The notes beneath the pieces are model-generated. The model saw only the letters and a list, made by a program, of their open reading frames with translations, did not search any database and had not been told where the DNA came from. From Methylomagnum ishizawai (GTDB lineage: Bacteria > Pseudomonadota > Gammaproteobacteria > Methylococcales > Methylomonadaceae), in contig CAMAVM010000007.1 in assembly GCA_945861705.1 (NCBI GenBank), positions 1-64,000 of the forward strand: a stretch of 64,000 nt of DNA. Direction: 5' to 3'. Both the position numbers and the translations under genes were made by a program. Position 1 is the first letter of the stretch; each line of letters begins with the position of its first letter. This document shows positions 8,183 through 18,703 of this stretch, one piece after another.

Positions 8183-9949
8183 ATGCAACAAAAGCTTCCC
8201 CACACCTTATGGGGTATTGTTCTCCTGCTACTTGTCCACTCAGTAAGCGTTGCGGCTACCGATTTGCCCCCGTCGGCCAAGGTTGACACAGGGCCTGTTG
8301 AGGCCGTCTGTTCCAACTTTATTTCTCCAGAAGCCCGTAAAGCCCAGGTTATTGATGGGGTACAAATTCAAGAATCACTGTTGTGCGACCCTGATGCGCC
8401 AGAAGATATTGCCGCTTTTGTCAAAGGCACCAACAATATTTCTATGGAAACATTGATGGCAACCCAGTTGGCATCGGATGCCATCACCATGTCTGACGAC
8501 GTAGACAAAGATGGTGACCCCGACAAAATCGTCATCAAACTGGAAGTTGTCGAAATCAATGGGCATTCCCCTGACGTTAAAGAACCGATCACAACTTTCG
8601 ATATTGCACCCGGCATACAACCTACCTTTTGGGTATTTACCCCAAAGACGCGCGATATGTCCACCCGTAGCCTGTACGAACCCGTCGCCAATCCCTTGTT
8701 ACGTGCGCCATCGCCCGTTATTCGTGTTGAACAAGATGATGTCGTTTGGATAGTCTTGGAAAACACCCACTATTTACCTCACTCTATCCACCTGCACGGC
8801 ATCGACCATCCGTTTATGGATCACAGCGGCATGGGTAACGATGGCGTTGGACAAACCAGCAACATGGACACCATGCCTGGTGAAACCAAGACTTACGTGA
8901 TTAAACCCCGTCAGGCTGGCACGATGTATTACCACTGCCACGTCCAACCGCATGTCCATATTCCTATGGGCTTGCAAGGCATTTTTGTCGTGGAAGAAAA
9001 TCGCCCGAACAATTGGGTACAAACTTTTAACGTCGGTGCAGGACAAGTACGCCACCCTTCGGTAGCGGTCTTAGAAAAATACGCCAGGGAATATGACTTA
9101 CATTATCAATCGGTAGACAAAGAATTGCATGAAGTGGTCGCACGATCAGCCAATGATCCGCGCTTAATTGCCAAACACATGAACACCGAATATGACATCA
9201 CCGATGCAACGGATGATTACTTCATGCTCAATGGTCGATCTTTTCCTTATACCTTACGTGAATCGCTGATCCACATGGTAAAAGATGAAAAAGTCAAACT
9301 GCGGGTTTTAAATGGGCATACCGAATCGTTAGCTATGCACATTCACGGGCATAAACCCACAATCACCCATTATGATGGTGTCGATAATGGCCCAAGCTCT
9401 TATATCACTCGTGATGTTCACGGTATGGTGCCGGCACAACGCATGGACTTGGAACTTAGCGGCGTTGACGATGGCTTGCATAGCTTTGGTCAAGGCATCT
9501 GGATGTTTCATGACCACGTCGAAAAAGCGTTCACAACCAATGGTATCGGAGAAGGTGGTGACATCAGCTTAGTGGTTTACAAAGGCTTTCTTGATGATAA
9601 AGGCATTCCGGCTTCGCACGGCATGAGCCTTACACCGTATTTCACCAAAAATTTCTGGAAGAGCAAATATCCCATCTGGCAAGATTACGATGCTTTCCGT
9701 AGTTTGGGACTCCCCGACTTGAATGCCGAATTTGAGCCTTCCAAAGTAGCTGTACAAAAACCAGCAGTCGTACCTTCGGCAGGTAGTGCAATGGTTACTC
9801 AACCAGATACCCCGACGGTTAAGTTTTTTTACGGCTTATTACTCGGTTTAGGCTGTTACTTGCTGATTATGAAACGGCAATCGATTTTAGCGATAGCCAA
9901 ATTGTTGTTCGAAAAAGTGGTCTCCTTAATGCCTAAAAAAAGCAGTTAA
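8183..9949 (+). CDS. Membrane-anchored multicopper oxidase with type 1 copper site in the N-terminal half
   Basis: About 588 residues starting at the ATG at 8183, which has GAGG seven bases upstream. It has a signal peptide (LWGIVLLLLVHSVSVAA) and a C-terminal membrane helix (FFYGLLLGLGCYLLIM). Copper motifs are HSIHLHG (~200), HCHVQPHVHIPMG (~251), AMHIHGHKP (~385) and WMFHDHVEKAF (~441). The HCH-x3-H-x4-M type 1 signature is in the first cupredoxin half, while the last motif is HDH without cysteine. That is the reverse of laccases and CueO and is like NirK or type B two-domain oxidases. The substrate is unknown; copper or metal oxidation in the periplasm is possible. thiD follows 58 bases later. 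Confidence 0.88.
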   Translation: MQQKLPHTLWGIVLLLLVHSVSVAATDLPPSAKVDTGPVEAVCSNFISPEARKAQVIDGVQIQESLLCDPDAPEDIAAFVKGTNNISMETLMATQLASDAITMSDDVDKDGDPDKIVIKLEVVEINGHSPDVKEPITTFDIAPGIQPTFWVFTPKTRDMSTRSLYEPVANPLLRAPSPVIRVEQDDVVWIVLENTHYLPHSIHLHGIDHPFMDHSGMGNDGVGQTSNMDTMPGETKTYVIKPRQAGTMYYHCHVQPHVHIPMGLQGIFVVEENRPNNWVQTFNVGAGQVRHPSVAVLEKYAREYDLHYQSVDKELHEVVARSANDPRLIAKHMNTEYDITDATDDYFMLNGRSFPYTLRESLIHMVKDEKVKLRVLNGHTESLAMHIHGHKPTITHYDGVDNGPSSYITRDVHGMVPAQRMDLELSGVDDGLHSFGQGIWMFHDHVEKAFTTNGIGEGGDISLVVYKGFLDDKGIPASHGMSLTPYFTKNFWKSKYPIWQDYDAFRSLGLPDLNAEFEPSKVAVQKPAVVPSAGSAMVTQPDTPTVKFFYGLLLGLGCYLLIMKRQSILAIAKLLFEKVVSLMPKKSS

Positions 9950-10007
9950 GGTGAAGGCTGCCTGCTTTTTTGGTATTCGATGAAGTGATGTCCGCAAAAT
10001 AACCAGG

Positions 10008-10796
10008 ATGATTCAAAACCGCCCTGCCGTCCTGTCTTTTTCAGGTCACGACCCCAGCGGCGGTGCAGGTGTCCAGGCAGACATCGAAACAATTGTTAGC
10101 CATCGGTGTCATGCTGTCAGTGTCATAACGACGTTAACAGAGCAAGATACTGAGAATGTAAAAAAGCTTATTCCTCAAAATCCCGATAATATTATCAGCC
10201 AAGCAACGACTCTGATGGCGGACATCCCCGTCAAAGTTATCAAGATTGGTTTGCTCGGTCATCCAGAAACCGTTTTGGCAGTACACACAATACTCAAGCA
10301 AAACCCACATATTCCAGTCGTTTTCGACCCAGTACTTGCTGCTGGCGGCGGCACAGACTTATCGAATGAAGACCTAATCAAAGCAATCAAGGACTTATTA
10401 TTACCTTATACAACCGTATTAACGCCCAATAGCGAAGAAGCCCGTAGGCTAACTGGGTTAGATGATCTTACCGAATGCGGGTTGAAACTACTGGGAAAAG
10501 GTTGTAAGTATGTATTAATTACCGGCTCCCATGAATCCACACCGGAAGTCAGCAACCGACTATTCCATGCGGGACAAGCAATAGAAACCTACTCCTGGAA
10601 TCGCCTACCTTACAGTTATCACGGCTCCGGCTGCACACTCGCCGCCAGCATAGCGGCTTTACTGGCGCAAGGTTTGGATGCCGTACAAGCCATTTCCGAA
10701 GCTCAAGAATTCACCTGGAATTCTTTAAACGCCGCCTACCAAACGGGCAAAGGTCAGTACAATCCAAACCGTTTTTATTGGGTAGATGATGTATGA
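10008..10796 (+). CDS. thiD: Hydroxymethylpyrimidine/phosphomethylpyrimidine kinase ThiD
   Basis: A 262-residue ribokinase-fold enzyme phosphorylating HMP and HMP-P for thiamine synthesis. It carries the N-terminal SGHDPSGGAGVQADIE motif, DPVLAAGGG and TPNSEEARRLTG in the middle, and the anion-hole/catalytic SYHGSGCTLAASIAALLAQG near residue 203. The gene overlaps thiE by four bases, giving a thiD-thiE operon. Length is normal and no riboswitch-like TPP element was recognised upstream. Confidence 0.93.
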   Translation: MIQNRPAVLSFSGHDPSGGAGVQADIETIVSHRCHAVSVITTLTEQDTENVKKLIPQNPDNIISQATTLMADIPVKVIKIGLLGHPETVLAVHTILKQNPHIPVVFDPVLAAGGGTDLSNEDLIKAIKDLLLPYTTVLTPNSEEARRLTGLDDLTECGLKLLGKGCKYVLITGSHESTPEVSNRLFHAGQAIETYSWNRLPYSYHGSGCTLAASIAALLAQGLDAVQAISEAQEFTWNSLNAAYQTGKGQYNPNRFYWVDDV

Positions 10797-11428
10797 AGCC
10801 GTTTCCAGCCCGTGGTCTTTACGCCATAACCCAAACCCAGAGAGACTCAAACAAACCAAACTCAACCGATGCCCTTTTTGAAGTCGTGGCTGCTGTCATT
10901 CAGGGAGGGGCTTGTGTCATCCAGTATCGGGATAAAAACCCAGTAGATGCAGCTTATATTGCCCGTGAGCTAGTAAAAATTTGCCATCAACACGACGTGC
11001 CGCTTATCATTAATGATGATATAGGACTTGCGCTCATCTCAAATGCCGATGGAGTACATCTTGGCAAAGACGATGGCGAAATCATTGAAGCCAGGAAACA
11101 CTTAGGGAATGCAGCTATCGTTGGCGTGTCCTGCTACAACTCTGTAGACCGAGCAATGACGGCACAAGCACTGGGAGCTACTTACGTCGCTTTTGGTCGA
11201 TTCTTTCCTTCATCATCTAAACCCTTAGCTGCACCCGCAGACCGGGATACCTTACGCCAAGCAAAAACCGCAATTCATCTTCCCATTGTTGCCATAGGTG
11301 GCATCTTGCCGGAAAATGGCGGTCAATTGCTGGCGGCAGGTGCTGATTTATTGGCCGTTATCGGAGGTGTGTTTGACCACGAACCGAAATCAGCGGCGTT
11401 GTCTTATCAATGCTTGTTTAAAGACTAA
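10793..11428 (+). CDS. thiE: Thiamine phosphate synthase ThiE
   Basis: A 211-residue TIM-barrel enzyme joining HMP-PP with thiazole phosphate to give thiamine phosphate. Family signatures are RGLYAITQ at the start, QYRDKNP near 44, LIINDDIGLAL near 74, DGVHLGKDD, GVSCYN, YVAFGRFFPSSSK and the phosphate-binding AIGGI near 164. It overlaps thiD by ATGA. soxX begins ten bases after its stop, so the sox genes may be read from the same transcript. Confidence 0.93.
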   Translation: MKPFPARGLYAITQTQRDSNKPNSTDALFEVVAAVIQGGACVIQYRDKNPVDAAYIARELVKICHQHDVPLIINDDIGLALISNADGVHLGKDDGEIIEARKHLGNAAIVGVSCYNSVDRAMTAQALGATYVAFGRFFPSSSKPLAAPADRDTLRQAKTAIHLPIVAIGGILPENGGQLLAAGADLLAVIGGVFDHEPKSAALSYQCLFKD

Positions 11429-11437
11429 GCAATATCG

Positions 11438-11800
11438 ATGAAAATCATCATCAGCTTTACCTTTTTACTGCTACTATCCTGTGCCACATCTACACAGACA
11501 CAGACACAGATACAGACAACAAAATCAATCTTCAACCCAGGCAAACAAATCGCTTTTAGCCGCGAAAAAGGTAATTGTCTGGCTTGTCATGAAATCGAAA
11601 ACGGTGAGTTTCCTGGCAATATTGGTCCTACACTGAAAAACTTACCCACCCGATTCAAGAATAAACAACAACTGCGCGAACAAATCTGGGATGCTACCCA
11701 GTTCAACCCAGAAACCAGTATGCCACCGTTTGGGAAGCACAAAATTATCAGCGAAGACGAAATTGACCAAGTCGTTGACTATCTGTGGGGTTTAAAATAA
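11438..11800 (+). CDS. soxX: Sulfur-oxidation cytochrome c SoxX (lipoprotein-like)
   Basis: A 120-residue mono-haem cytochrome, partner of SoxA in the SoxAX complex that attaches thiosulfate to SoxY. The haem motif CLACH is near residue 47, with NIGPTLKN after it and an axial Met candidate in SMPPFGKH near 91. The N-terminus MKIIISFTFLLLLSCATS looks like a lipoprotein signal (LLSC), so the protein may be membrane-anchored rather than soluble. After it comes a short Thr-Gln repeat (TQTQTQIQT) encoded by an ACACAG-like microsatellite. It is first of soxX-Y-Z-A. Confidence 0.9.
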   Translation: MKIIISFTFLLLLSCATSTQTQTQIQTTKSIFNPGKQIAFSREKGNCLACHEIENGEFPGNIGPTLKNLPTRFKNKQQLREQIWDATQFNPETSMPPFGKHKIISEDEIDQVVDYLWGLK

Positions 11801-11828
11801 CCTTTCGAGAAACAGGGGAAGAATTGCT

Positions 11829-12287
11829 ATGAAAGTTAATCGTAGAAAATTTCTAAAAACATCACTGGTGTACAGTGCGGCAGGGTTAACATTATTGGAA
11901 ACGTCGTTAGCAAACGCAGAATGGCTAGCAGCAGACTTTGTCCCCAGCTCATTTGATGCAACTATGAAGCAATTGCTTAAAGGCAAACCTATTATTGAAA
12001 CCGATAAAATCGACTTAAATATTCCTGAAATTGCGGAAAATGGTGCATTAGTGCCTGTTACTGTGACCAGCAGCCTTAAAGATATTAAAAACATTGCCAT
12101 CGTTGTCGAACAAAACCCCGTACCGTTAGCAATCCAGGCTATGTTAATGCCTGAACTTGAATCTTTACTGTCAGCGCGGTTAAAAATCGCCAGTTCTTCC
12201 TTTGTGTTCGCCATCGCTGAAGGTGAAAAAGTCTGCTATAGCATCAAGAAAAAGGTCAAAGTCACCATCGGCGGCTGCGGGGGTTAA
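11829..12287 (+). CDS. soxY: Thiosulfate carrier protein SoxY
   Basis: A 152-residue substrate carrier whose C-terminal GGCGG cysteine holds sulfur intermediates during thiosulfate oxidation. That terminus is intact here. It has a twin-arginine-like signal (VNRRKFLKTS followed by a hydrophobic stretch and an ANA cleavage region), which fits co-export with SoxZ. The immunoglobulin-like domain fills the rest. It lies 28 bases after soxX and two bases before the soxZ start. Confidence 0.95.
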   Translation: MKVNRRKFLKTSLVYSAAGLTLLETSLANAEWLAADFVPSSFDATMKQLLKGKPIIETDKIDLNIPEIAENGALVPVTVTSSLKDIKNIAIVVEQNPVPLAIQAMLMPELESLLSARLKIASSSFVFAIAEGEKVCYSIKKKVKVTIGGCGG

Positions 12288-12288
12288 C

Positions 12289-12600
12289 ATGTCGAGTATA
12301 AAAATACGCACCAAACGGCTGGATGGCAACACCCAAATCCGCACCTTGATTTCACATCCAATGGAGCATGGCAGGAACAAGGACAAGACGACTAACAAAT
12401 TGATTCCTGCCCATTACATTCAAGTACTGACCGTCACCCATAATGGTAAAACCATCGCCACTTGCAATATTGGCGCAGGCATTTCTAAAGACCCTTACTT
12501 TGCATTTTTGCTAAAAGGCGGCAAATCGGGAGATGTGATCGTCATCAACTGGATTGATAATTTGGGGAACAAAGATTCTGAACAGCATACGATTATTTAA
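12289..12600 (+). CDS. soxZ: SoxZ, partner of the sulfur carrier SoxY
   Basis: A 103-residue Ig-like protein starting MSSIKIRTKRLDG, with the family stretches LISHPMEHGRNKD, IPAHYIQ and GAGISKDPYFAFLLKG. It binds SoxY and presents its cysteine to the Sox enzymes. It has no signal of its own, which is usual because it is exported with SoxY. The ATG at 12289 is one base after the soxY stop. A longer overlapping frame downstream belongs to soxA, not to this gene. Confidence 0.93.
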   Translation: MSSIKIRTKRLDGNTQIRTLISHPMEHGRNKDKTTNKLIPAHYIQVLTVTHNGKTIATCNIGAGISKDPYFAFLLKGGKSGDVIVINWIDNLGNKDSEQHTII

Positions 12601-12622
12601 TACGGCCTTATCAGATTTTGTG

Positions 12623-13513
12623 ATGATTGTTTTTCAAGTGCTTTCCAATCGCCTAAAACATAGTCGGTTAATTATAAAAATTGCTTTGTTTGACAAACTG
12701 TTATTAATCATTATTAGTTATTTAATGGCATTACCTTTATATGCAACGCCTGAGCAAGACCAAATAGCGTTCAGAAAGCACTATCAGCAACGCTTCCCCG
12801 AACTAAAACTTATGGACTACGCCAACGGGGTTTACGCAATAGATGATATTGCCCGACAATCCTGGTTAGCTATCGAAGAATTTCCTCCTTACGAAGCAGC
12901 CATCGAACAAGGAAAAAGCCTTTTCAACAAACCGTTCGCAAACGGCAAACATTATGCTGACTGTTTTCCAGAGAGCTTAATCAAAGCCAACAAATACCCA
13001 AAATGGAGCAAAGCCCAAGGTGAAGTTGTCACCTTAGTCAAAACGATTAACGACTGCCGATCCAGCCAACATGAATCAACATTGTCTTACGAAAAAAGCG
13101 ATATGGTTAGCCTTTTGGCCTATCTGGCATTTACCTCACGCGGCAAACCCATCGACATTGTTATCCCCAAAAACGACCCACGCGCCTTAGCTGCTTATGA
13201 ACAAGGCAAAGCCTTTTACTATCAACGCCACGGGCAGTTGAATTTTTCCTGCGCCACCTGTCATGTGCAAAATGCAGGTAAAAAATTACGTTCTGAAATC
13301 CTCAGCGCATCATTAGGGCATACCAATAACTGGCCGACATATCGTCTTAAGTGGGGTGAAATGGGCAGCTTACACCGTCGTTTTGCCGAATGCTTGACGC
13401 AGATAAAAGCCGAACCTTTACCAGAACAAAGCATTGAATTTCGCAATCTGGAATATTTTTTGAGTTATATGGGCAATGGCATCCCCATATCTGGGCCAAG
13501 CACACGTAAATGA
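12623..13513 (+). CDS. soxA: Sulfur-oxidation cytochrome c SoxA (single CxxCH)
   Basis: About 296 residues. The start is placed at the ATG at 12623, giving an N-terminus with a hydrophobic signal (LLLIIISYLMALPLYA); an upstream frame into soxZ is unlikely to be used. Only one haem motif, CATCH, is present. The catalytic Cys ligand of that haem is in RRFAECLTQ, and RNLEYFLSYMGNG ends the domain. The first haem of di-haem SoxA proteins is absent, so this is the mono-haem type. It would work with SoxX to conjugate thiosulfate to SoxY. moeA overlaps its stop by four bases. Confidence 0.9.
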   Translation: MIVFQVLSNRLKHSRLIIKIALFDKLLLIIISYLMALPLYATPEQDQIAFRKHYQQRFPELKLMDYANGVYAIDDIARQSWLAIEEFPPYEAAIEQGKSLFNKPFANGKHYADCFPESLIKANKYPKWSKAQGEVVTLVKTINDCRSSQHESTLSYEKSDMVSLLAYLAFTSRGKPIDIVIPKNDPRALAAYEQGKAFYYQRHGQLNFSCATCHVQNAGKKLRSEILSASLGHTNNWPTYRLKWGEMGSLHRRFAECLTQIKAEPLPEQSIEFRNLEYFLSYMGNGIPISGPSTRK

Positions 13514-14769
13514 TTAATACAAAACCCAGCTGTACCGATATTGACGAGACCGGGCTGATCTCCGTAAATGAAGCGCTATCCCTGATTCTAGCCGATGCCC
13601 AAAAAGCCAGCGGTTACGAAAGAATTGCCATAGAAAACGCTAACAAACGCACCCTAGCAGAAGCCATCACCGCGCCCTTTAATGTGCCGACACACACCAA
13701 CTCAGCAGTTGACGGTTATGCTATTTGTTGTGCCGACTTATCGCAAGATGGCACAACCAAACTTGAAGTTGTAGGGGAAGCGTACGCGGGCGAGCCGTTT
13801 ACAAACATCCTAAAATCAGGTCAGTGCATACGCATAATGACCGGCGCAATAATCCCCGATAATGTCGATGCCGTCGTAATGCAAGAACATGCAGAAACAC
13901 ATGATGCCGCTATTGTTATTGACGATCGCCACAAATTCGGTCAAAACATCCGCAAAGCTGGGGAAGATATTCAACTTGGCGAAACAATCTTACAGCTCGG
14001 CAGGTTTTTGACTCCCGCCGATATTGGCTTGATGGCTTCGTTGGGGATTGCTGAAGTCAACGTAAACCGAAAGCTCAAAGTGGCGATTGTTTCAACTGGC
14101 AATGAGATCCACAGCATAGGTCAAGCACTAACATCTGGAGCAATCTATGACAGCAACCGCTATCTCTTGCTGACCCTGTTGGATCGACCCGATATTGAAA
14201 TCATCAACTTGGGTATCCATAAAGATAATCTGGAAGAATTAACAAAAACCTTCCAAGAAGCCAGTCAGTACGCCGATGTCATCATTTCTACAGGTGGCGT
14301 GTCGGTAGGGGGAGCAGATTACACCAAAGCCGCGTTACAATCGACTGGTGAAATCCGGTTCTGGAAAATTGCCATAAAACCCGGACGGCCTTTGGCGTTT
14401 GGTAAAATCAATAACTGCATTTTCTTCGGCTTACCTGGTAATCCGGTTGCTGTAATGGTGACTTTTTACCAGTTCGTGTTGCCCACTCTGGAGAAAATGC
14501 TAGGTATCAAAAACAAGCCAATTGCACCTATTTTTTTAGCGCAAACTACCGAAGACTTACGCAAAAAACCAGGACGCACTGAAATACAGCGCGGCATCAT
14601 TCAACAAAATGCTGATGGAATGTGGACTGTTAAGACGACGGGGAAACAAGGTTCCGGCATCCTCCGCTCGATGAGCCTTGCGAATGCCTTTATCATTCTC
14701 GACCACGACCAGACTGTCATCAAAACAGGCGAATGGGTCAAAGTCCAACCATTTTCGGGTTTGATGTAA
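13510..14769 (+). CDS. moeA: Molybdopterin molybdenumtransferase MoeA
   Basis: A 419-residue enzyme inserting molybdate into adenylylated molybdopterin. Motifs are NSAVDGYAI near 57, RIMTGAIIPDNVDAVVMQE near 108, STGNEI near 195, YDSNRYLL, STGGVSVGGADY near 261, KPGRPLAFG and GLPGNPVAVMVTF near 314. It overlaps soxA by ATGA, so it sits in the sox transcript. This is odd by function but fits the second molybdenum-cofactor locus at 4-6 kb. No SoxCD molybdoenzyme is present here. Confidence 0.94.
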   Translation: MINTKPSCTDIDETGLISVNEALSLILADAQKASGYERIAIENANKRTLAEAITAPFNVPTHTNSAVDGYAICCADLSQDGTTKLEVVGEAYAGEPFTNILKSGQCIRIMTGAIIPDNVDAVVMQEHAETHDAAIVIDDRHKFGQNIRKAGEDIQLGETILQLGRFLTPADIGLMASLGIAEVNVNRKLKVAIVSTGNEIHSIGQALTSGAIYDSNRYLLLTLLDRPDIEIINLGIHKDNLEELTKTFQEASQYADVIISTGGVSVGGADYTKAALQSTGEIRFWKIAIKPGRPLAFGKINNCIFFGLPGNPVAVMVTFYQFVLPTLEKMLGIKNKPIAPIFLAQTTEDLRKKPGRTEIQRGIIQQNADGMWTVKTTGKQGSGILRSMSLANAFIILDHDQTVIKTGEWVKVQPFSGLM

Positions 14770-15126
14770 GCAGGTGAGTATGAAATGATATGTTTGCAAC
14801 CCGTAATATGCGCTAGGCGTATGTGCTGAACGAAGGTAAGCGCATCGTTTGCATGGTTTCGATTTATGTGCCTTATTCACGAACACATCCCACACTTTGT
14901 GTTTTTCACTTGTTGATAACGAAGACAATTAAACCAAGTAAATCTCAAAAATAAACGGGTCATCATACCAATTACGTGCAGAAACTTGTACAATATCGAG
15001 TTACATACCCGCTAATGAATCAGGAAAAAACGGATTTATCCTGATTTCACCTAAGTCGAGTAATTCCGACACATTTAGCTGGTCAAATTATCTTCTCGAA
15101 GCTGAGAAGTCGTTATTGATATTGAG
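14770..15126. other. Intergenic region ahead of ilvI
   Basis: About 360 bases without a supported gene. A hairpin with arms AATCAGGA (15018-15025) and TCCTGATT (15039-15046) lies ~80 bases before the ilvI start. No T-run follows it and I could not see a leader peptide rich in Leu, Ile or Val codons, so attenuation is not demonstrated. The ilvI promoter is presumably here. Confidence 0.45.
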
Positions 15127-16872
15127 GTGAGCGTGGAGTTAAGCGGTGCAGAAATACTGATCCGAAGTCTTAAAGACGAAGGTGTAGAGTATATTTTCGG
15201 TTACCCCGGCGGGGCGGTGTTGCATATATACGATGCGCTGTTCAGGCAGGATGATGTCAAGCACATCCTGGTGCGCCACGAGCAAGGCGCTACCCATGCG
15301 GCGGACGGCTACGCCCGCGCGACTGGCTTACCCGGCGTGGTGCTGGTCACCTCCGGTCCCGGCGCAACCAATGCGGTCACGGGCATCGCCACCGCTTACA
15401 TGGATTCCATCCCGATGGTGGTCATTTCTGGACAAGTACCATCGCCCGTTATCGGTAGTGATGCGTTCCAGGAAGTCGATATGATTGGCATTAGCCGTCC
15501 GTGCGTGAAGCATAACTTCCTGGTTAAAGATGTTAACCTGATTGCGGAAACCATCAAGAAAGCGTTTTATGTTGCCACGACGGGTCGTCCTGGCCCCGTG
15601 GTCGTCGATATTCCCAAGGATATTACCGACCCGCGCATTAAAGTGCCGTACAAATATCCTAAGAAGGTCAGTATTCGCTCCTATAACCCTGCGGTTGCGG
15701 GACATAAAGGCCAGATCAAGAAAGCGGTAGACTTGCTGCTGACTGCCGAGCGTCCGATGATTTATTCCGGCGGCGGTGTGGTCATCGGCGAAGCCAGCAA
15801 GGAACTGACGGAATTCAGCCAGTTGTTGGGTTATCCCGTCACCAATACCCTGATGGGCTTGGGCGCATACCCTGCAACCGACAAGCAGTTTATCGGCATG
15901 TTGGGTATGCACGGTACGTACGAAGCCAATATGGGTATGCACGAGAGCGATGTGATTATCGCTATCGGTGCACGGTTTGACGACAGGGTTACTGGCAAGC
16001 TGGACATGTTTTGCCCTTATGCCAAAATTATTCATATTGATGTTGATCCGGCTTCCATTTCCAAAACCGTTAAGGTCGACATTCCCATCGTCGGCGAAGT
16101 CAAGCCAGTGCTGGAGCAGATGATTGATCTCATCAAAGAAAGCAAAAAAACGCCCAATAAAAAAGCGTTGGAAACTTGGTGGAAACAGATCAAGGACTGG
16201 CAAGCCATTGATTGCCTTGAATATGATCGTAAAAGCCCACTGATTAAACCGCAATTCGTCATCGAGCAATTGTATGAAGTGACCAAAGGCGATGCTTATG
16301 TTACCTCAGACGTAGGCCAGCATCAGATGTGGGCGGCGCAGTATTATAAGTTCGACAAGCCGCGCCGTTGGATCAACTCCGGTGGTTTAGGCACGATGGG
16401 TTTTGGTATGCCAGCCGCTATTGGCGTTAAGTTGGCGCATCCCGATGCCGATGTGGCTTGTGTCACGGGTGAAGCCAGTATCCAGATGTGCATCCAGGAA
16501 TTGTCCACGGCGTTACAATATAAAACGCCAATCAAGATTGTTAACTTGAATAACCGTTTTATGGGCATGGTGCGCCAGTGGCAGGAATTTTCTTATGAAA
16601 GCCGCTATTCGCATTCTTACCTGGATACGTTGCCCGACTTTGTTAAACTCGCCGAGGCTTATGGTCATGTCGGGATGCGTATCGACAAGCCAGAACAAGT
16701 TAGGCCAGCATTAGAAGAAGCGTTTGCCATGAAAGATAGGACAGTGTTCCTGGACATCATTACGGACCAGACCGAAAACGTATACCCTATGATAGAAAAT
16801 GGCAAAGGCCATCACGATATGAAATTGCGGATTGCTGCAACAGGGACGACTACGGATAGGGAATTGGCATAA
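15127..16872 (+). CDS. ilvI: Acetolactate synthase, large (catalytic) subunit
   Basis: A 581-residue ThDP-dependent enzyme making acetolactate and acetohydroxybutyrate for Val, Leu and Ile. The ThDP glutamate region [14 protein letters not shown] is at the N-terminus, with [18 protein letters not shown] after it. The ThDP-binding GDAY...[14 protein letters not shown] and the Mg-binding [12 protein letters not shown]...[13 protein letters not shown] lie in the C-terminal domain. The start is GTG at 15127 with GAGGTGA just upstream. It overlaps the small subunit by one base (TAATG). Whether the symbol should be ilvB or ilvI cannot be settled from one copy. Confidence 0.95.
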   Translation: MSVELSGAEILIRSLKDEGVEYIFGYPGGAVLHIYDALFRQDDVKHILVRHEQGATHAADGYARATGLPGVVLVTSGPGATNAVTGIATAYMDSIPMVVISGQVPSPVIGSDAFQEVDMIGISRPCVKHNFLVKDVNLIAETIKKAFYVATTGRPGPVVVDIPKDITDPRIKVPYKYPKKVSIRSYNPAVAGHKGQIKKAVDLLLTAERPMIYSGGGVVIGEASKELTEFSQLLGYPVTNTLMGLGAYPATDKQFIGMLGMHGTYEANMGMHESDVIIAIGARFDDRVTGKLDMFCPYAKIIHIDVDPASISKTVKVDIPIVGEVKPVLEQMIDLIKESKKTPNKKALETWWKQIKDWQAIDCLEYDRKSPLIKPQFVIEQLYEVTKGDAYVTSDVGQHQMWAAQYYKFDKPRRWINSGGLGTMGFGMPAAIGVKLAHPDADVACVTGEASIQMCIQELSTALQYKTPIKIVNLNNRFMGMVRQWQEFSYESRYSHSYLDTLPDFVKLAEAYGHVGMRIDKPEQVRPALEEAFAMKDRTVFLDIITDQTENVYPMIENGKGHHDMKLRIAATGTTTDRELA

Positions 16873-17363
16873 TGAGACATATCATTTCAATATTAATGGA
16901 GAACGAATCCGGCGCGTTGTCACGCGTGGCAGGATTGTTTTCAGCGCGTGGTTACAATATCGAATCGTTGACAGTCGCACCCACCGAAGATGCCAGCCTG
17001 TCACGAATGACCTTGGTGACCAGGGGCAGTGATGATGTCATTGAGCAAATTACCAAACAACTCAATAAGTTGATTGATGTGGTTAAACTAATTGATTTGG
17101 CTGAATCTGCCCATATCGAACGTGAACTGATGATGATTAAGGTCAAAACCACTGAGAAAACACGAGCTGAAGTGAAAAGCATGGCGGATGTTTTTCGTGG
17201 CAGGATATTAGATTTTACGCCTGAAACTTACGTTATTGAAGTGACCGGGCCATCCGAAAAACTGGATGCTTTTATCGCCGCCCTTGATGCCGACAGTATT
17301 ATTGAAGTCGTCCGTTCCGGCGCGACGGGTATAAGCAGGGGCGAGAAGGGATTGCACTTATAG
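16872..17363 (+). CDS. ilvH: Acetolactate synthase, small (regulatory) subunit
   Basis: A 163-residue ACT-domain protein that activates the large subunit and confers valine feedback. The N-terminal ACT domain [19 protein letters not shown] is followed by GLFSARGYNIESLTVAPTED and the second domain ending SGATGISRGEKGL. Length is typical. The start overlaps the ilvI stop by one base, so translation is coupled. A repeat-filled gap separates it from ilvC. Confidence 0.95.
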   Translation: MRHIISILMENESGALSRVAGLFSARGYNIESLTVAPTEDASLSRMTLVTRGSDDVIEQITKQLNKLIDVVKLIDLAESAHIERELMMIKVKTTEKTRAEVKSMADVFRGRILDFTPETYVIEVTGPSEKLDAFIAALDADSIIEVVRSGATGISRGEKGLHL

Positions 17364-17376
17364 GCTATGAAATTTT

Positions 17377-17454
17377 CCCCTCTTTTGCAAAGAGGGGTTT
17401 AGGGGAGATTTTTTAAAACAAATCCCCCCTCAGTCCCCCTTTTTCATAGGGGGA
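17377..17454. repeat. Two C/G-rich hairpins between ilvH and ilvC
   Basis: Hairpins at 17377-17397 (CCCCTCTTT/AAAGAGGGG arms) and 17434-17454 (TCCCCCT/AGGGGGA arms) make up most of the ilvH-ilvC gap. The sequence resembles the widespread CCCCTCTTT-type intergenic repeat of proteobacteria (from memory). It could stabilise or partly terminate the ilv transcript. Confidence 0.6.
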
Positions 17455-17475
17455 GATTTATATTAAGGAATTTAA

Positions 17476-18519
<1,044 letters not shown>

Positions 18520-18545
18520 GTAAGAAATTATTTTTATTGGAAATA

Positions 18546-18573
18546 AAAAGCCCGTTTATGACGGGCTTTTTTA
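18546..18573 (+). terminator. Rho-independent terminator after ilvC
   Basis: A stem AAAGCCCGT/ACGGGCTTT with a short TTATG-type loop is followed by a T-run, 27 bases after the ilvC stop. The A-tract on the other side could let it work for the convergent pfp gene as well. Confidence 0.85.
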
Positions 18574-18703
18574 TGCCTTGAAGTTTTTAGTTCGTTTAAA
18601 TTCAGTCAGGTAGTACGAATCGGCATCCTACCTGGCTTATCAGATATGGATTCGTCGTTAGGCAGTTCGTAAACGAAGCCACAGTTGCCCCACGCGCATT
18701 TGC

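Noticed and set aside
10950-11010. TPP riboswitch near thiD-thiE
   Set aside because: No CTGAGA-type Thi box was found in the short gap before thiD.
15328-16269. A 313-codon open frame on the minus strand inside ilvI
   Set aside because: It mirrors a strongly conserved catalytic gene, has no recognisable family sequence and is a by-product of codon bias.
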